64,000 bases of DNA from Guillardia theta CCMP2712 (lineage: Eukaryota; Cryptophyceae; Pyrenomonadales; Geminigeraceae): NCBI RefSeq assembly GCF_000315625.1, contig NW_005434635.1:32843-96842 (forward strand), in the 5' to 3' direction. Below the pieces are notes generated by a model. That model did no database searches. It worked only from the letters and a program-made list of their open reading frames with translations, and had not been told where the DNA came from. The position numbers were made by a program, and so were the translations under genes. Shown piece after piece: positions 45,453-60,400 of this stretch (position 1 is its first letter; each line of letters begins with the position of its first letter).

Positions 45453-48400
45453 ATGGCTCCATCTCATTGTCGCGCTATTCTCTGTCTCATAAACATGCTG
45501 CTGAGCTGTCAGCTCGTAAGATCAATGGACAGGTGAGCAACACACGCGTATCTAGCACCATCTCATCCCATGCAGGTTCACTCCCGACACGAAACTTCTG
45601 GTCGTGCAAGATGATGGTGGAGGCCTGGTAGTATCGGAGCTGAACACAACCACAGGTTTCCAATCTTGTATCCCACACCCGAATTTTCTTGATCTGCTTT
45701 CGCAGGGTTGCAAGTGCCAGTGGGATGTGAATTCCCACAATCTCTGACCTCATCTCTCTTCTCTTCTGATTCATACCGCAAGCGCCTTCTCGTTTCCAAG
45801 TCAGCCAACGGGGACGAGGAGTCATTGCTGTATGCGGTTTCACTCACGGACTGTGTGACTGTCGAGATGAACATTACGCTCAGTTCTCAGAGGGTGAACC
45901 TCTTCTGGAATCCCCTCTACTTCGACTCCCTCGGTGTTCTTGTGGCGCTGATCCCTCCAACCTCCTCGAAGACCGCTCGAGTTCGCGAGTCGTCAGTGTT
46001 GTTCATAGATGTAAATAGCGGGCATGCGAGCGTCAAGGCGACGTTGAATGGTACAGTCGCCAACGGCGTGTATGCGCAAGACAGCAAGAATGGATTGTTT
46101 TTCTTCTTGCTGACATCTCAGGGCGATCGATACATTGTGTGTTTCTCGATACACGACGAACAGCCTCTCAAGTCATGGCAGAACGACAACTTGTTCGATA
46201 TTGTCTCAATGCATTTCAACCCTTACACAGGGCACCTGCATGGCATCTTGTCAAATCCGAACCAGTATTACACTCGTTTCATCGAGTTTGATTGGAACAG
46301 GACTGGTGTAATCACGGACTTCGATATTCAACCCTATATCCGACTGGTGGATCTTCAAATTTTCTCTTCTAAGAAATCATTTTTTGACAAACAGACGATG
46401 ATGTTCGGTGATTCGGGGAGTATTGCATACTTTTTCGATGCTGAAAGCTCACAACTCGTCAAATTCGATCTATCCTCACTGCAGTATCAGATTTTTCCGC
46501 AATCTGGCCTGACCAACTTTTTGCAACTTTACAGCAATATTCCTGTGATTCAGAATGTGCAGCCAATTCATTTGCAAACCATGACGTACAACAATGTCAC
46601 GCTGTTTGGAAAGAACTTTGGCGTATCCAGACCCGAGCTTGCTGCCTCCACGTGCGGCGTGCTCACTGTAAATAATAATCTCAACGCTGATTTATCAGTG
46701 TCCTGGACCTCCGACACGTCCCTTATGATGCAAGTCCTGCCTCAGAGCGTTCCTGGAATTGTCATTGCGGACCTTTTGATCGAGAGCTATCCGTTCACCG
46801 TCCAATATTCTTTCTCCCCTCTTTTTCAATCCTTCTTCCCCAAGCTCGGAAGCCGCCTCTCCCCCGTGAACGTCACCATCACTGGCTCAGGGTTCTGCGG
46901 GGACACCCCCTACAGATGCAAATGGAACTTCTCGGAATCTATATTCTTTACAAACTCTTGGTATGTCAACGACACAAGCATTCAGTGCCTCACTCCCTTG
47001 GTTGGGGACCTCAGAGCCTCATGTACCGGTACACATTGCGAGACGGTAGGCGTGCTTTCTCTGATCTATAACGCATATTCCATCTACTCGGAGACAAACA
47101 GCCTTGCTCATCAATTCCGGGTCATACCTGGCCAACCGTTTACTCTTCGTGAATTTTTCCTGTCCTCTCTGCCAGCTCTCGTGGTAGAAATGCAGATCTC
47201 TCCGATAGTAGCGATCCAGGATGAATATGGCAACAACTGCCAAGGAAATTTCGTCATGAACTGTACCGTGTCTTACCTTGAATGTAATCCTACTTGTCGA
47301 AATAGAACACAGCAGTACTTCGGAACTCTCCAGGCACCGAGTGTCTTTCAATTCCTCGGCATTGTTGTTCCATACGACGTGTTTGACTTAAAGTTTTACC
47401 TCGAGGATGTGAACCTTCAGGTGGCTCCTTTGATGATTGGTCTCAACGCAACGTTCGTGAATGGTCCAGCGACCCTGACGGTCAAACAGCAGCCGATCGA
47501 TATAGTAAGCTCCTACACTTTCAATCGCGCTGTTGCCGTGGAGGTCCGGGACAAGTGGAATCGATTGATTTCTGACGTGAATGTCAATGTTTCGTTGCAC
47601 TTGGCAGGACAATCCTCATCATACTCAACTTTATCTGCCTTGCTGAATCAGACTGTCCAAGGCGAGTTCATGGGTGAAACGAAAGCGCAAGCTGTCAATG
47701 GAGTTGCTGTCTTCTACAACCTGACAGTGCTGCATGCTGGGTTTGGGTATGTGTTGAAGTTTCAGAGCGGGTCAGTGGAGGCGTCTTCTGCTCCTTTCAA
47801 TGTTCTTGCAGGGCAGCCAGAGAGGTTGATGTGTCTTCCTCCCTGCATCTCCTTGTATCATTACAAGAGCATGGAAGCGCTGCCCGAGCTCAAAATCGTA
47901 GTGCTCGACCCGCTGAACAACGTCGCCAACGTCACGCTCGCCACTCACGTTCAGCTCGTGCAGACATCCTCTGAGTCCATTCAAGGCTCTCTGATCGGGA
48001 TGAACGAGGAGCAAGCTTCCTTGGGTATCGCCGTCTTCAACGGCTTGGCGGTTGACAAGGTCGGGTCAACCTACTCTCTGCTCTTCACCGCCCCTCAGCT
48101 CATGCCGTATGAGACTTCTTCCTTCTCGATCATTGCAGGGGAACCAACGAGGCTGCAAGCCTTCAGTCTCCCCTCTCACGCTGTTTCTCTCCGAGTCTTG
48201 GACCCTCAGCCCAAAGTCAAATTCCTGGACGCAGGCAACAATTCGGTCCCCTCCTGCGGGCAAGTCACAGTCTCGGTCACATGCGACTGTGTCAGCGGCA
48301 ACTCCGTGGAAGGAAATGTCACAGTCGAGCCCTTCGAGCTGGTGGCTCGTTTCACTGACCTCAGGATCCGGGCGGCAGCATCCAACACTCGACTTGTCTT

Positions 48401-51400
48401 CGAGAGTCCAGGGCTCAACGGCTTCATATCCGACGCCTTTGTTGTCAATTACAGCCTGCCCCATGCCCTGTCTGTCACCAACCTCAGCCAGAGCTTCGTT
48501 GCCGGCAGCCCTCAGGACAAAGACGTTGTTGTCGTCGTGCTCGACGAGGGCGGGAATCGAGTCTTCGATCCTTGCTCAATCATGGAGCTGCAGATCGTCA
48601 ACTTCACCTTTTACGAGCTGGCTCTTGGTCAGTCTCAGGTTCAGTGCGCACAGGGAGAGGGCAGGTTCCCATTGCTGGGCTTCAAGAAGACTGGAAGCTT
48701 CTCCCTCCGCTTCCTTTCCGGTCCCTTACAGTCCCAGCTCTTGACCATCCACGTTTCTTCCAGCGTCCCCACGAGCCTCGCCAATACCTCCTCCTTCCCG
48801 CGGGTCGCGCAGAGTGGACTGCAACTCTCGCCGATCCCGACTTTCTGCCTGAAAGACAGCGAGGGGAACTTGGTGATCCAGGACGCTCCTGCCGTTGACG
48901 TGGATGTGGGCGGCTCGAATTCCCAGTTTCCTCTCTTCGAAGGATGCGCGAAGCTGCATCCCTTCGCCTTGACCTCCGCCGGTCAGACGCTCTTGACAGT
49001 CTCGGCTGGGCAGCTTCCCCCCCTCCAGTTCTTCGTCCTTGTCTCGCCGGGCCCTCCGGCTCGCCTCCATGTCGCCACGTCACCGGTGGAGGCAGTTTCA
49101 GGCCAGCTCGTGTCCCCAGCTCCGCAGGTGGAGATACTGGATGACTACTCCAACAGGATTCTTGATCACGTTGGAAACGTCAGCGTGGTCACGGACCCTC
49201 TCGTCCTGCTGAAGGGGACGAGGATCCATGAATTCGTCCAAGGGGTCGCAACGTTCCCTGACCTCAGCGTCATCGACGCCATCGACGGCCTGAGGCTGAA
49301 TTTTCAACACGCCAGTTTGAACCTCTCGGCCACGAGCGCAGCCTTCAACGTGACTGCCGACAGCATCTGCTGCCTCTTCGTGAACTCCTCGTCCTCTCCT
49401 GTCATTGCGGGAGAGAAGCTGGAGGTGGTCATCAGGCTTGAAGACAGCTTCGGCAACTTGGTTCCCCTCCCTATCGCCGTCGACGTCTCACTCGAAGGTG
49501 CTCTGCTCCAAGGGACTCTGTTCGCCACCGCTGTCGGGGGTTTCGCTGTGTTCTCGGATCTTGTGATTACCAAGAAGGGATCGCAGTACCGCCTTGTCTT
49601 CAACGCCGTCGGTTTCAAGAACGTCAAGGTCACAGGAGAGCCTTTCAGCGTCCTCCCCAACGACATGTACACCACAGAGGTCTCCGGCTCGGTGTTGAAC
49701 GGCAACATTTCCAGCATCGACTTCTCTATCAACGCTGGGCTCTACTTGGACAACCTGACGATGAGCCTGGTGGACAGGTTTCACAACAAGCTTGATGGGG
49801 AGGAAAGGAACGTGACCTTATCACTCTACAACTCCACGAGGGTGGAGAAGCATCTGAGCTGCCAAGGCCTCTCCTCCTGCCTCGTCTCCCTCAACATGTC
49901 CCAGCCAGCCAACAGCACACTGCTGCGAGCGCGACTTGACCTCGAGATTGTCTGCACGGACTTCGACAACGAGAGAGAGCGGCTGACAGTCATCATCGGG
50001 TACCAACAGGACCAACATGTCGCCCAACGGAGTTTCATCGACCTTGGGCCCTGGCAAGGCTGCACGGCCAACTGCTCGAAGTATCAGACTGTGCTGCAGA
50101 ACCTCGACATCATCGACGTGTTCAACGCTGAGAGGACCTCCATCCAGCTCGTCGCCAGCGAGCATGTCAACTTCGCCCCTTGCAACGATATCTTCCTCAT
50201 CGCCCGCATCCGAGTCGTCATGATCTACGGCTTCGAGCTCTCCTCCAGCTCGCTTGTCGGCACGACTGTTGCGATCAAGTCAGAAGGAACCGCGCTCTCG
50301 CACTCCAAGATCAACCTCCCCGGCCTCTATGCCATCGCAAGCTCATCGCCGAACCTGCAGGAGAAGATCACTTGCTGCGTGTCCGTTAGCCTCGGGGTTC
50401 CTTACCAGCTCGCCATGCAGACACAGCCTCAGACCTCCGTCTCCACCTTGTCCTTGTCCGTGCAGCCTGTCGTCTCCATCCTGGACATCGGCGGGAACTT
50501 GATCAGCGTGAGCGGCATCAGCGTCCGAGTCGAGCTTGCTGACGCGATCTCGACTGAGAGCAAGTACCCGAACCTCCACGGAAACAACACCCTCACCTCC
50601 GTTGATGGGCTTGTGAGCTTCACTGACCTCAAGATCGACGTGGCTGGTCAGTTCGTCTTGATTTTCTCCCACATCCAGCACGTCCTCAGCTCAGTGCTGA
50701 GCAGCCCCTTCGAGATTCAAGTTGGGGCAGCGAAGCGTCTGCAGCTGAAGGTTCAACCTTCCCTGGTCAACACTGCCGGGGAGATCTTCCCGTCGCAGCC
50801 GAAGCTGCGAGCGGTCGATGAGGGCGGCAACGACGTGGAGTGGAGCGAGGGGGAGGTCAGCGTTGAGATCTTTCTCAACGGAGGGATCATCGGAACGCTG
50901 AGCGGGAACTCGAAGGCGAGCTTTCAGAACGGGACCCACGAGGCTGACTTCACCGACTTGTCGATCGATAAGAAGGGCGACGGTTACATCCTCATCTTCT
51001 CCTCCCCTCCCCTCCTCCCGACCGAGTGCCTCCCGTTTAGCGTCCGCACCGGCAGGCCGCACTCAATGAGGCTCCTGAGAGACACGGGGGACGTGGTAGT
51101 CAACCAGGTCTTCCAGGTCATCCTGGAGCTCCTCGACCTCGGCCTCAACCGCGCGGTTGACGACGTCAACGTATCGGTCACCCTCGTCCGCCAGTCCGGG
51201 TTCAACTGCTCGGGGTGCCTGCAAGGAAGGGCGACCGCCCAGTCCGTGCAAGGGATCGTCACGTTCCCTGACCTCTACATCAACCAGCAAGTCGTCTCCA
51301 CCCGCCTCGCCCTCAAGGCAGACAACCTCTCTGCCGTCTACACTCACTCCTTCTCGGTCTGGCTTCCAGAGCAAGTGATCCAAGGGTACATCAGCCTCAT

Positions 51401-54400
51401 CGTCAGCTCCCAGACCTCCAGCAGCGCTGAGCTGAAGGCCCAGCTCGGGTCCGCGCTATCCTCCCTTCTCCTAGTCCAGACCTCTCAGGTGATCGTGCAA
51501 GAACTCAACGAGGTGCTTCAAAGGGCCTCCAAGACGTCTTGGACAGCTTCCTTCCTCGTCTTGTCTTCTGTCGTCTCGCCGCACGTATCGTTCAAGGAGC
51601 TCGAACGTCTTCTGGGCAGTCGGGGAGTGGAGGCTGTCGTGCTCGAGCTTCGGTTCCAGGCCGCTGCCAACGTGACGGTTGACTCAGACGTCTGGAGTGG
51701 ATACTGGATGTCGCAGGACGAGCAGCTGGAGGCCAACATCAGGTACCAGCAGGCCTCAAGCTCTCTGGACCTCTACACGAACTTGGAGGCTGATGACGTG
51801 GTCTGTACGGGCGAGGTGAGCAGCGGGCGATGGACGCCCGTGGGCAGCTGTTCGTATGACGCATTTACGGTGAGCAGGTGGAGAGAAGGGAGGCCTCCTT
51901 GGTCTGCTTCAGGTCCGACGGATCCTCCATGGCAGGGATGTCGCTGTCGATCTCTTCAGCTGGGACTCTGCAGGGGATCTACACAGACTCGTTCTCAACG
52001 AACTTCACGAGTTGCAGGTGAAGTTGATCTGACCCCCTCTGGTCGAACTGACCTGTCGCACAGCAAGCCGCAGACTGTCTCCTCCTTCCAGATCTCCCGC
52101 CCGTTTGGGGTGATTGGGGCCACGACCTACGACTTCGTATACATCTCCTGCTCAGACAACGCTGGGCAGCCGACGTCAGCTCTGATGGAGGTAGATCACA
52201 CCTCGCAGAGCTTTATACCCAGGATTGTAAGTTGCTCCTCCTCAGCCCTGAAGCTGCTGCGTCGCTGACTGTCTCATGCCCAGGTGCACCAGAGGAGCGC
52301 GATCTCGATCTGGAGCGAGCATATCCAGCTGTGCAGGAGGGACTACATGCTCCTCGCCTACCACTACAACGTGGAGACGCGGAGCTACCAGACCTACTCG
52401 GTGCTCTACGACCTCGAGTCCGTGCTGCAGCCCTCCCCACTGATCTCGGAGGTGGCGAGTGTGGAGACGTTTGGAGCTGCGCACATGGAGACCTTCGAGC
52501 TCGAGGGGGAAATTTACGTAGCGGTCTCCAACTACTACGACGGTTTCTCGCACAACATCAGCTCCGCCGTCTACCTCATCGAGCAGAACAACTGCATCGA
52601 CCAGGTCAGCCCGACCACCTACAACTTCAAGCTCGTCCAGAAGATCCCGACGATCGGGGGCATCTGCATGCGGTCTTGGACCCTGGGGACGGTGAGGATG
52701 CTCTGCTCCTTGCTCTCGTGACGATGAAGCAGGATCGGTTTCTAGTAGCTCTCAGTCAGGTCTCAGGCTCTCTCCTCTTCATGAAGTGGTCCTCCTCTTC
52801 CCAGCAGTTCGAGAGGTTGTACGAGCTCAGCCTCCCGTCCCCCTCGCACGCTGTCGTCTGGACCTCGCAGGACAAGGCGTTTCTCGCCGTCTCCTCCTCC
52901 TCTGCCGACACGATTATCCTGCAGCTCAATGCCGCGGGCAACGTGGTGCAGAATAGCTCGCTCTCGACCGGGCCCTCCTTCTCTGTCCGGCGCTTCTCCT
53001 GGGACGGCGACAACTGCCTGTCCCTGGCGATCAGGAGCGAGCAGCTGGTGAACTTCAATGGCCTAGCAGAGGTTCACTGTCAGAGCCTGTGGGGCGGAGG
53101 AGGATGGAGGCGGCGCCTGGCCTTCCCAGCCGAGTCTTCGTCTCCACCGCTCTACGTCTCGTTGGGAGGGATGAGTCTCTTCATCTCCATCCTGAGGTAA
53201 GCTCTCTTTCATAAGCTCCCTCCCTCCTCTGACTGCTGGGCTGCAGCTGGGGAGAGGGGATCACTTTGCTCCCAATCGCTCCCTTCGAGCTCCTCCTGAC
53301 GGTCGACTCGGTCGTCTTCGACGGCTTCCTGCCCTCCTCCTTGAACTTCACACAGAACCTGACGAGCATCCGTCTTGTGTCGGGGGACAGCGTCTCTTCT
53401 GCTCTCTGCATGAGAAACTTGCGCTACCCAGCGACACAGCTTCCCGCCCTGAACCGCACTCTCTGCCTCTCCGTCGTCGGCGAGCTCTCTCACCAGAGCC
53501 AATGCGTGTGCAAGCCGGTCGACGAGACGAACTGCGCAATCTTCTACGATGTCGCACTTGACGTTCCCTGTGAGCGCGAGGTGTTCTCCTCAAGTTCAAG
53601 GTTCCTTAGGTGAAGCTGCATGCTTGTTCGTTACTCATAGGCCTTTGTGCTCGCCCCCCTCCCAATCCTTCTCTCTCCTCCTCCTCTTCCTCCTCCTCCT
53701 CTTCCACTTCCTCCTCCTCTTCCTCCTCCTCTCGGGCTCATGGACCTTGAGCTCATGAGACTTCTATGTAGGAATCCCAAGATCGCAGTCGATGTCTCTG
53801 AGAGCTACCCCAACCGGGATGGCCCGGGGGCGAAACTGCCGGCGAATCTCAAGCTCAAGGTCCTTCGTGTGGAGTCGCAGGTGGCCGGCGGCACCTCCGC
53901 TCTCGTCGTCGGTCTTCCTTTCCTAGTTGAGCTCTGGATCGCTGACTGTATCGGACAACCCGTCGACTTTCACAGCTTCTTCAGCAGCAACTCGAGCTTG
54001 ATCGTGCAGCTCGACGGCACAACTGTCACCTCTCGGAGGCACGAGAGGAGGAACGAGTCGTACGTGTTCTACTTCGAGGGCAACAGAGTCTTGCAGGCCA
54101 GCCAGGCAGCCCAGGTGCTCGTTCAGTACCAGGATGATGTCAACAATATCTCCTCCGATGTCTTCCACCTCCCGGTAGCGCAGGGGATGTGGATGATGAG
54201 CAGGAACGCGTCCGTCAGGTTCCTCCCGGGGGCCTCCATCACGGTAGTCCACAAGGCTCTCATCTCCTTCGGTGGCCTCCAAGGCCCCGACCCATCCAAC
54301 GTCCTCGTCGCCTACCAGCCCGAGCTTGACCTTGTCATCCTCCTGCCGCCAGCGGCAGGCAGCGCCCCGAGCCCGCGCGCGTATCATGCAGCGTGCGAGG

Positions 54401-57400
54401 ACCAGGGGAGGTTGTGGATCCAGGGAGGAGAGGCGAGGGGGCAGATGTTGGGCGGGCTGTTCATGTACGACGGGACCTCTTGGTCAGACTTCTCCGGCAT
54501 GCCGGGAGAGCCGATGCTGGCACACCATGAGATGATAAGCGACGGAAGCAGCCTGACCCTGTTCCCAAGGAGGAGCCTAGCAAACGCCCTCGCCGTCTAT
54601 GTGTGGAAGTGAGTGATGAGAGGAGGAGGAGGAGGAGGAGGAAGAAGAGGAGGAGGAGGAGGAGGAGAGATAGAAAAGATAGTGAGAGGAAAGTGAGGAG
54701 GAGGATATCGTCTTGCTGCCTGACCTCATTCCGACAGCTTTGCATGGAGCAACTGGAATGCCTTCGAGCTGTTCGGGGTGACCGACACGGAGGAAGTGAC
54801 GTCTCTGTACGTCAGCGAGCTACATCAGGTCGTCTTCTTCTCAGGCAAGGGGTCAAGCTGGATCTTCGACCTCAACGAGAGGGCCTGGAGGCCTGGGACT
54901 CGAACCCCCGACCTCGAGCTCCTTGTATCGCTGCAGCCTCAGCGTCTGGTGTGGGTCCAATCGAGGTCCGTCAAGTTTTCACCTGTCGCTGTTCCCAGCT
55001 CCTCACAGCTCCTTGCCAGGCTCGTGGTCTTCTCCAGCAGCGAGTCCAAGTGTGTCTCCCTCTCCATCCTCAACTCGTCCGTCGCTCCTTCCGGTGCCCC
55101 CCCCCTCCCTCTTCCCCCTTCCCCTTCCTCTCTCGTGCTCCAAGCGCCGACTGCCCCAGCTGACAACTCTCGTCAGGTGAACTACAGCTCTCTCTGCTCC
55201 CCTCCGTGCAGTTCCTCGGGTCGGGCTTCTGCTACAGGGACAGCAACATCTCGACCATCGTCGCGCTCTCAGACAGGCAGCTCTACGGCTTCACTACCTC
55301 CACGGGCAACGAGTCCCATAGTTCTGCCGTCGTCGTATCCCTAGAGCCTGCCTTGGCCCTCACGGCCTCCATGTGGGACCGCTGTTCCTTCCTGTCCTTT
55401 GCCGGAGAAGCCATCGCTCCTCCTCCTCAGGTTCCCCCCTGCCCCTTCCCCAGTCTCGTCAGCTCATCCCGCCTTTCAGATCCAATTGCTCGACATGCTC
55501 GGCACGGGAGTCCGGGGCTACGTGGGCGCGAGGGAGGTGAAGCTTTTGGTCGACGGGGCCATGGAGCCTCTGGCATCCATGACGGTAAGATCCTCGTCCT
55601 TATCCTCCCCCAGCTGACCGCCAGCTATCAGATGAGCTCGGTCAGCTCACCGTTCTTGCACCTCATCCTCACTCAGAGCGCGAACTACACCCTCAGGTTC
55701 CTCTCCCCGGGCCTCTTCTCTCCCCAGATCTGCACCCTCCGGGTCCTTCCCGGGGTGCTGGCGTCGGCAGACTTCGAACCCCCCTCCCTCGTCTACAGGA
55801 ACACGACCTTCGGGGTCCAGCCCAGGATAGTGCTGAGGGACAGCTACGGGAACCTCCTGGCGGACGACAGCTGGACTAACATCACCATCTGCCTCGAGCT
55901 TCAGCCCTCGGACTCGATGGCTCTAGAGGGAACGAGGACACTGACATCCTACCACGGGCAAGTGCAGTGGACCGACCTGAGAGTCATGGCGGCCTCCGGG
56001 TCCTCCTTCCAGCTTGTCATCCAGTCGCCGACCCGAACTGTCTATCGTTCCGCTCCCCTTGCCTTCACCCCCATCAGTCAGTCTCAGCTGCAAGCTCAGC
56101 TGGACGCCCAGCAGACGTCGGAGAAGGCATTCGGTGCCAATGTCAGCCTCGTCATGCTTGACTTTCCCTTCCACGTCATCGAGGGATACGAGCTCGAGGT
56201 GCAGCTCAACGTCCTCAACGCCTCCTCCTCGGCTCCCGCCCCCTTCTCCGGCGCGTCGGCGGCGACGCTTTCCAACGGAGTCGCTGTATTCACCGACTTG
56301 CAGATCCCGCGAGCAGGAGGCTACCTGCTGGTGTTCAGCTGTGCCAGTGGCAGCACAGTCAACAGCCTCATCCAAGTGGTCCATGGCTTGCCGCACAGGA
56401 TTCAGATCGAGGCTTTCCCTCCCTCTGCTACTGTCGGCTCCTCCCTGCTCCTCCCTCCCGTCCTGGTCCTGTTGGACGCTGCTGACAACCTGGTCAACAC
56501 CGACTACTCGGAGGCGATGACGGTCACTTCGCAGCCCTCCAGCGCCCCTTTGCAAGGGATCACGTCGGAGTTGTCACGGCAGGGAGTTTTCACCTTCACG
56601 GACCTTCGGGTGTACGAGACGGGCAACTTCACCTTGACCTTCCACTTCGCCGTCAACGACTTGAACGCTTCCGCCAGGGTCTTCATCGAGGTCGGCAGCC
56701 CTGTCAGGCTCTTCATCACTCAGCAGCCGGAAGGAAACGTCTCCAACTTGACGCTCTACGTGCAGCCGAGGCTGGGGCTGAAGGACGTGGGTGGAAACCT
56801 TGTGTCTCCCTCCTCCTCCCTTCCCAACTTCACAGTCTTCGCTCAGGCGTACCCGGCAGCACCTGATGCTTCCAGCATGCTTCGTGTCTTATCGCAAGTC
56901 CCTCTCTCCTCCCCTCGGGCGATGTTGCCCTTCATCGTCAACGGCAGGAGTTTCGTCGCCGTCGCAACTGACCAGCTCAACAATGACGCCTCCACCAGTC
57001 AAAACCTCCCGCTGCTCTCCGTCATCTTCGAGTTCGACGTCAGCGGAGGCCTCACGAGGAGGCTGGCGGTGCCGAGCATGAAGGCGTCGGACTTTAGCTT
57101 CTTCCAGGAGCAGCAGAGCTCGTTCCTCGTCCTCGCCAACTACTTCGACCCCCTCCGACAGTCCTACTCGTGCAAGACCCTCGTCTTCTCCTTCGATTCT
57201 TCGCAGCCCCCGACCCTGCACGTTGTGCAGGAGCTGCCGACCTACGGAGCTTCCAGGCTGAGATCCTTCCAGATGGGAGGCAGAACTTTCCTTGCGGTTG
57301 CCAACCAAGGCGATCGGACGTCCCCCGCTGTCTCGTCGGTTTACGCGTTTGACAAATCGACCAGTCAGTTCTCGGTGGTCGATGAGTTTGAGACGCACCT

Positions 57401-60400
57401 GGCGACTGACTTCGAGCACGTAGAGGTGAGAGGGGGAAGAGAAGGAAGGGAATGGGAATGAGGGGAGGCGAAGGGGAATGGGGGAGGTAGGGAGAGCAAG
57501 AGGGGAAGAAGGGAAGGAGGCGGAGGAGGAGGGAGCAAGAGGGGAAGGGGGTGGGGAAGGAGTTGGATTTAACAATTTCCATGGCGGCAGGTGCAGAGTG
57601 AGAACCTGCTAATTGTCACGAATCAGGTGAGGAGAGAGGAGGAAGGGAAGGGAAAAGAGGAGGAGAGGAGGAGAGGAGGAGAGGAGGAAGAGTTCCCTGT
57701 CCTGAGACGAGGTCCAGTACAACTTCACTCAGAGGAGCTTCACGGCCACGTGCCATGTCTACCGGTGGAGGAGCGAGAAATTTGACCTGCAACAAGAGAT
57801 TTCCTTTGGTAGATCCTCCCGCGGCTGACGGCACGTTTGCTGACATGGCTATTAGATGGCGCCTTGAGCGCGAACAGCTTCTCCATGGGCGACCGCGTCT
57901 TCCTCCTCCTGTCTGGGAGGACAGACACGTATCAGGCCACGAGCAAGCTCTTCCGCTACGACGTCCCTTCCAACCTGTTTGAGTTGGTGCAGACTGTGGA
58001 GGTAAAAGTTTATCTAACTCTAGTTTCTCCTCCTCACTGTGACTTCAGGACCTCTTCTTCCCCCGCAAGAGCGTCTCTTTCGATCTCCTCCCTCTCTCCA
58101 CGGGCTTGTTTGCCTTTCAAGTCTCGCCGGCTGCTCGAGCGTACGACTTGAGGGCGTACAACCTGACGGAGGAGGGGATCATTCCAGCTCTGACCGACCT
58201 GCTGCACTTTGAGGGTCTGCCGGAGGAGGAAGTAGTCTTCCATCACCCGCAGGGAGAAACTCTCCTCCTCCTCTCCTCATCGCAGGCGGTCCAAGTCAGG
58301 CAGGTCTATCCTCACCCCGTCCTGCGCGGGCGGCGACACGTCACCGGCTCCCACGAATTCACCTTCACTGACCTGGCGGTCGAGCAGGTGGGGACTTTTG
58401 TCCTTACCTTCTCCTCCTGGCCGGAACTCCTGCCAGCCGTCTCGACCTCCTTCACCATCCTCGTGGGACCCCCGGCAAGGTTGTCCTTCGCCTCCTCCAT
58501 TGGAAGCGTGACTGGTGCGAGAGGTTCGAGTACCTCCGGGCTCGCTGACTTGCTTTCAGTCGGTCAAAACTTCTCCTCTCCTCTACGAGTTCTGCTCCTT
58601 GACGCCGGCGGCAACGTGGCGGCGCAGGATCAGAACGTTTCCATTCAGTTGGTGTCCTCGACGTCAACATCGGCAAACTTCATGCTCCTGCCCGCTGCTT
58701 CAGATCTTTCGTTCACCTTGACAGACACGGTGAGATCAGGGAGGAGGAGGAGGAGGAGCAGGAGGAGGAGCAGGAGCAGGAGCAGGAGCAGGGGGACAGG
58801 AGAGCAGAGGAAAGGAGAGAGAAGGGGGAGGGAAGGGGAGGAGAGAGGAGAGGGAGACAGAGCACGAGGGTCGAGGCAGAGCGAGGAGGGAGTGAATTTA
58901 CGATCGTGATGCAGGTCACAAGCATGTCAGTGAATGGTGTCGCCACCTTTGCCTCCATCAGCGTCCCCACCGTTACCGACAGCATCCTCCTCATCGCCTC
59001 CTCCCCCTCCCTCCCTCCCGCTCGCAGCAACTCGTTCGCTGTGCTCCCCGGGCGGCCTGCGAGCCTCGAGATCCTGCAGGAGCCGCAGGGGGGGTATGGA
59101 GGGAGAGAGCTGCTGGTGCAGCCAAAGCTGAAGCTGCTGGATGTGGGAGGAAACCTTGCTGACGTGGCGGGGGGAGCGACGGTAAGGATCAGCATCGCGC
59201 AGGAAGCTTGCGGCATCAGCGCCATAGCTGGAGGAGCGTCGCAAGTCGCTCGCTCCTCCATCGTCACCTTCACCGACCTCAGCGTCGTCCCCCGTGCTGT
59301 CAGCTGTCAGGTGCGAGAGGAGAGGGGATGTAAACTCGCCTGCTCTGACTTTCACCTTGTGCCAGCTCAAGTTTGTGGTGGAGGAGCTTGCTAGCGCCGG
59401 GGGAACTTGTCGGGGGCCGGCCAACCCTTGTCACGCCCTCTCCTCCCCCTTCGCCTCCCTGTCCTCGCTGCCCACTCAAGTCCTCATGCTCCCCGTTACT
59501 CTCCAAGTCGGAGCTGCCAACCTGACTTCGGGTAGCTTCACCGTCAAGACGAGCTGCGTGCCGGAGCAGCTGGGGGATCTGGTGGGCCTGTACGTGTCAT
59601 ACGGAGAAACTTTCCTGTCTGAGGTAGCGACTCGCCTTAGTTCCTCCCCGCAGAGCCCAGGGCCCATGCTCTCCTTCAACGTCACTCAGTTTACCTCCCA
59701 GCCCCTCCCTGCCAACGTGACGGCCGTCAACTTCTGCATCACCAGCCCAGCAGCCGCCACCAACTTCCTCCTGCTCGGCTCCAACGCTCACTACGAGGCT
59801 CACGGGCTCTACAGGCTCGTCAGGGTGGAGGGCAGCAGCCCGGTCTTCAGTCAGTCGCAGCCGGACTATGTTGTTATCAACGTGAGCAACGAGAGCTTGA
59901 GCGGCGTGTACGGCAGCACTCAGACATGGAGGAACTCGAAGCCGATCTACAAGAGAGGAGGAGGCAATCAGTTCCTCTCTTGGTCTGCAGACCAGACGTG
60001 GCAGATCGCTCCTGACTGGCTCGCTCCTCCTGTCCTCACAGTCATGCCGGAGGACATCTCTACGGAAGTAGAGGCGCACGAGCTGCTGTACGACCTGAGC
60101 GATGGGTATTGGAAGGTGAGGAGGGGCAGCGGGGAAGTCAGCGTGCGAGGGATGGGAACGGCGGACGATCCCTCCTCGGTGATGTCGTGGGAGGAGGCGG
60201 AGGTGGGAAACTTCACGGAGAACTGGAGGATCGGGATGATGAAGCAGCCGACGGTGAACATGGCAGATGAGCTCAACAACCCGGTGACGAGCAACCTGAC
60301 GGTCTCAGCGGCTGTGGTCTCCTACAGCAACTTCTCCTACTACAAGGTCGGCAGCAGGAGGATGGAAGCGTTCGCCCTCAAGAGTCTCTTCCTCCCCGAC

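Noticed and set aside
48052-51380. Long ORFs in other frames inside the giant gene (for example 48,052-48,744)
   Set aside because: Shadows of the 6.2-kb coding exon caused by its GC-rich third positions.
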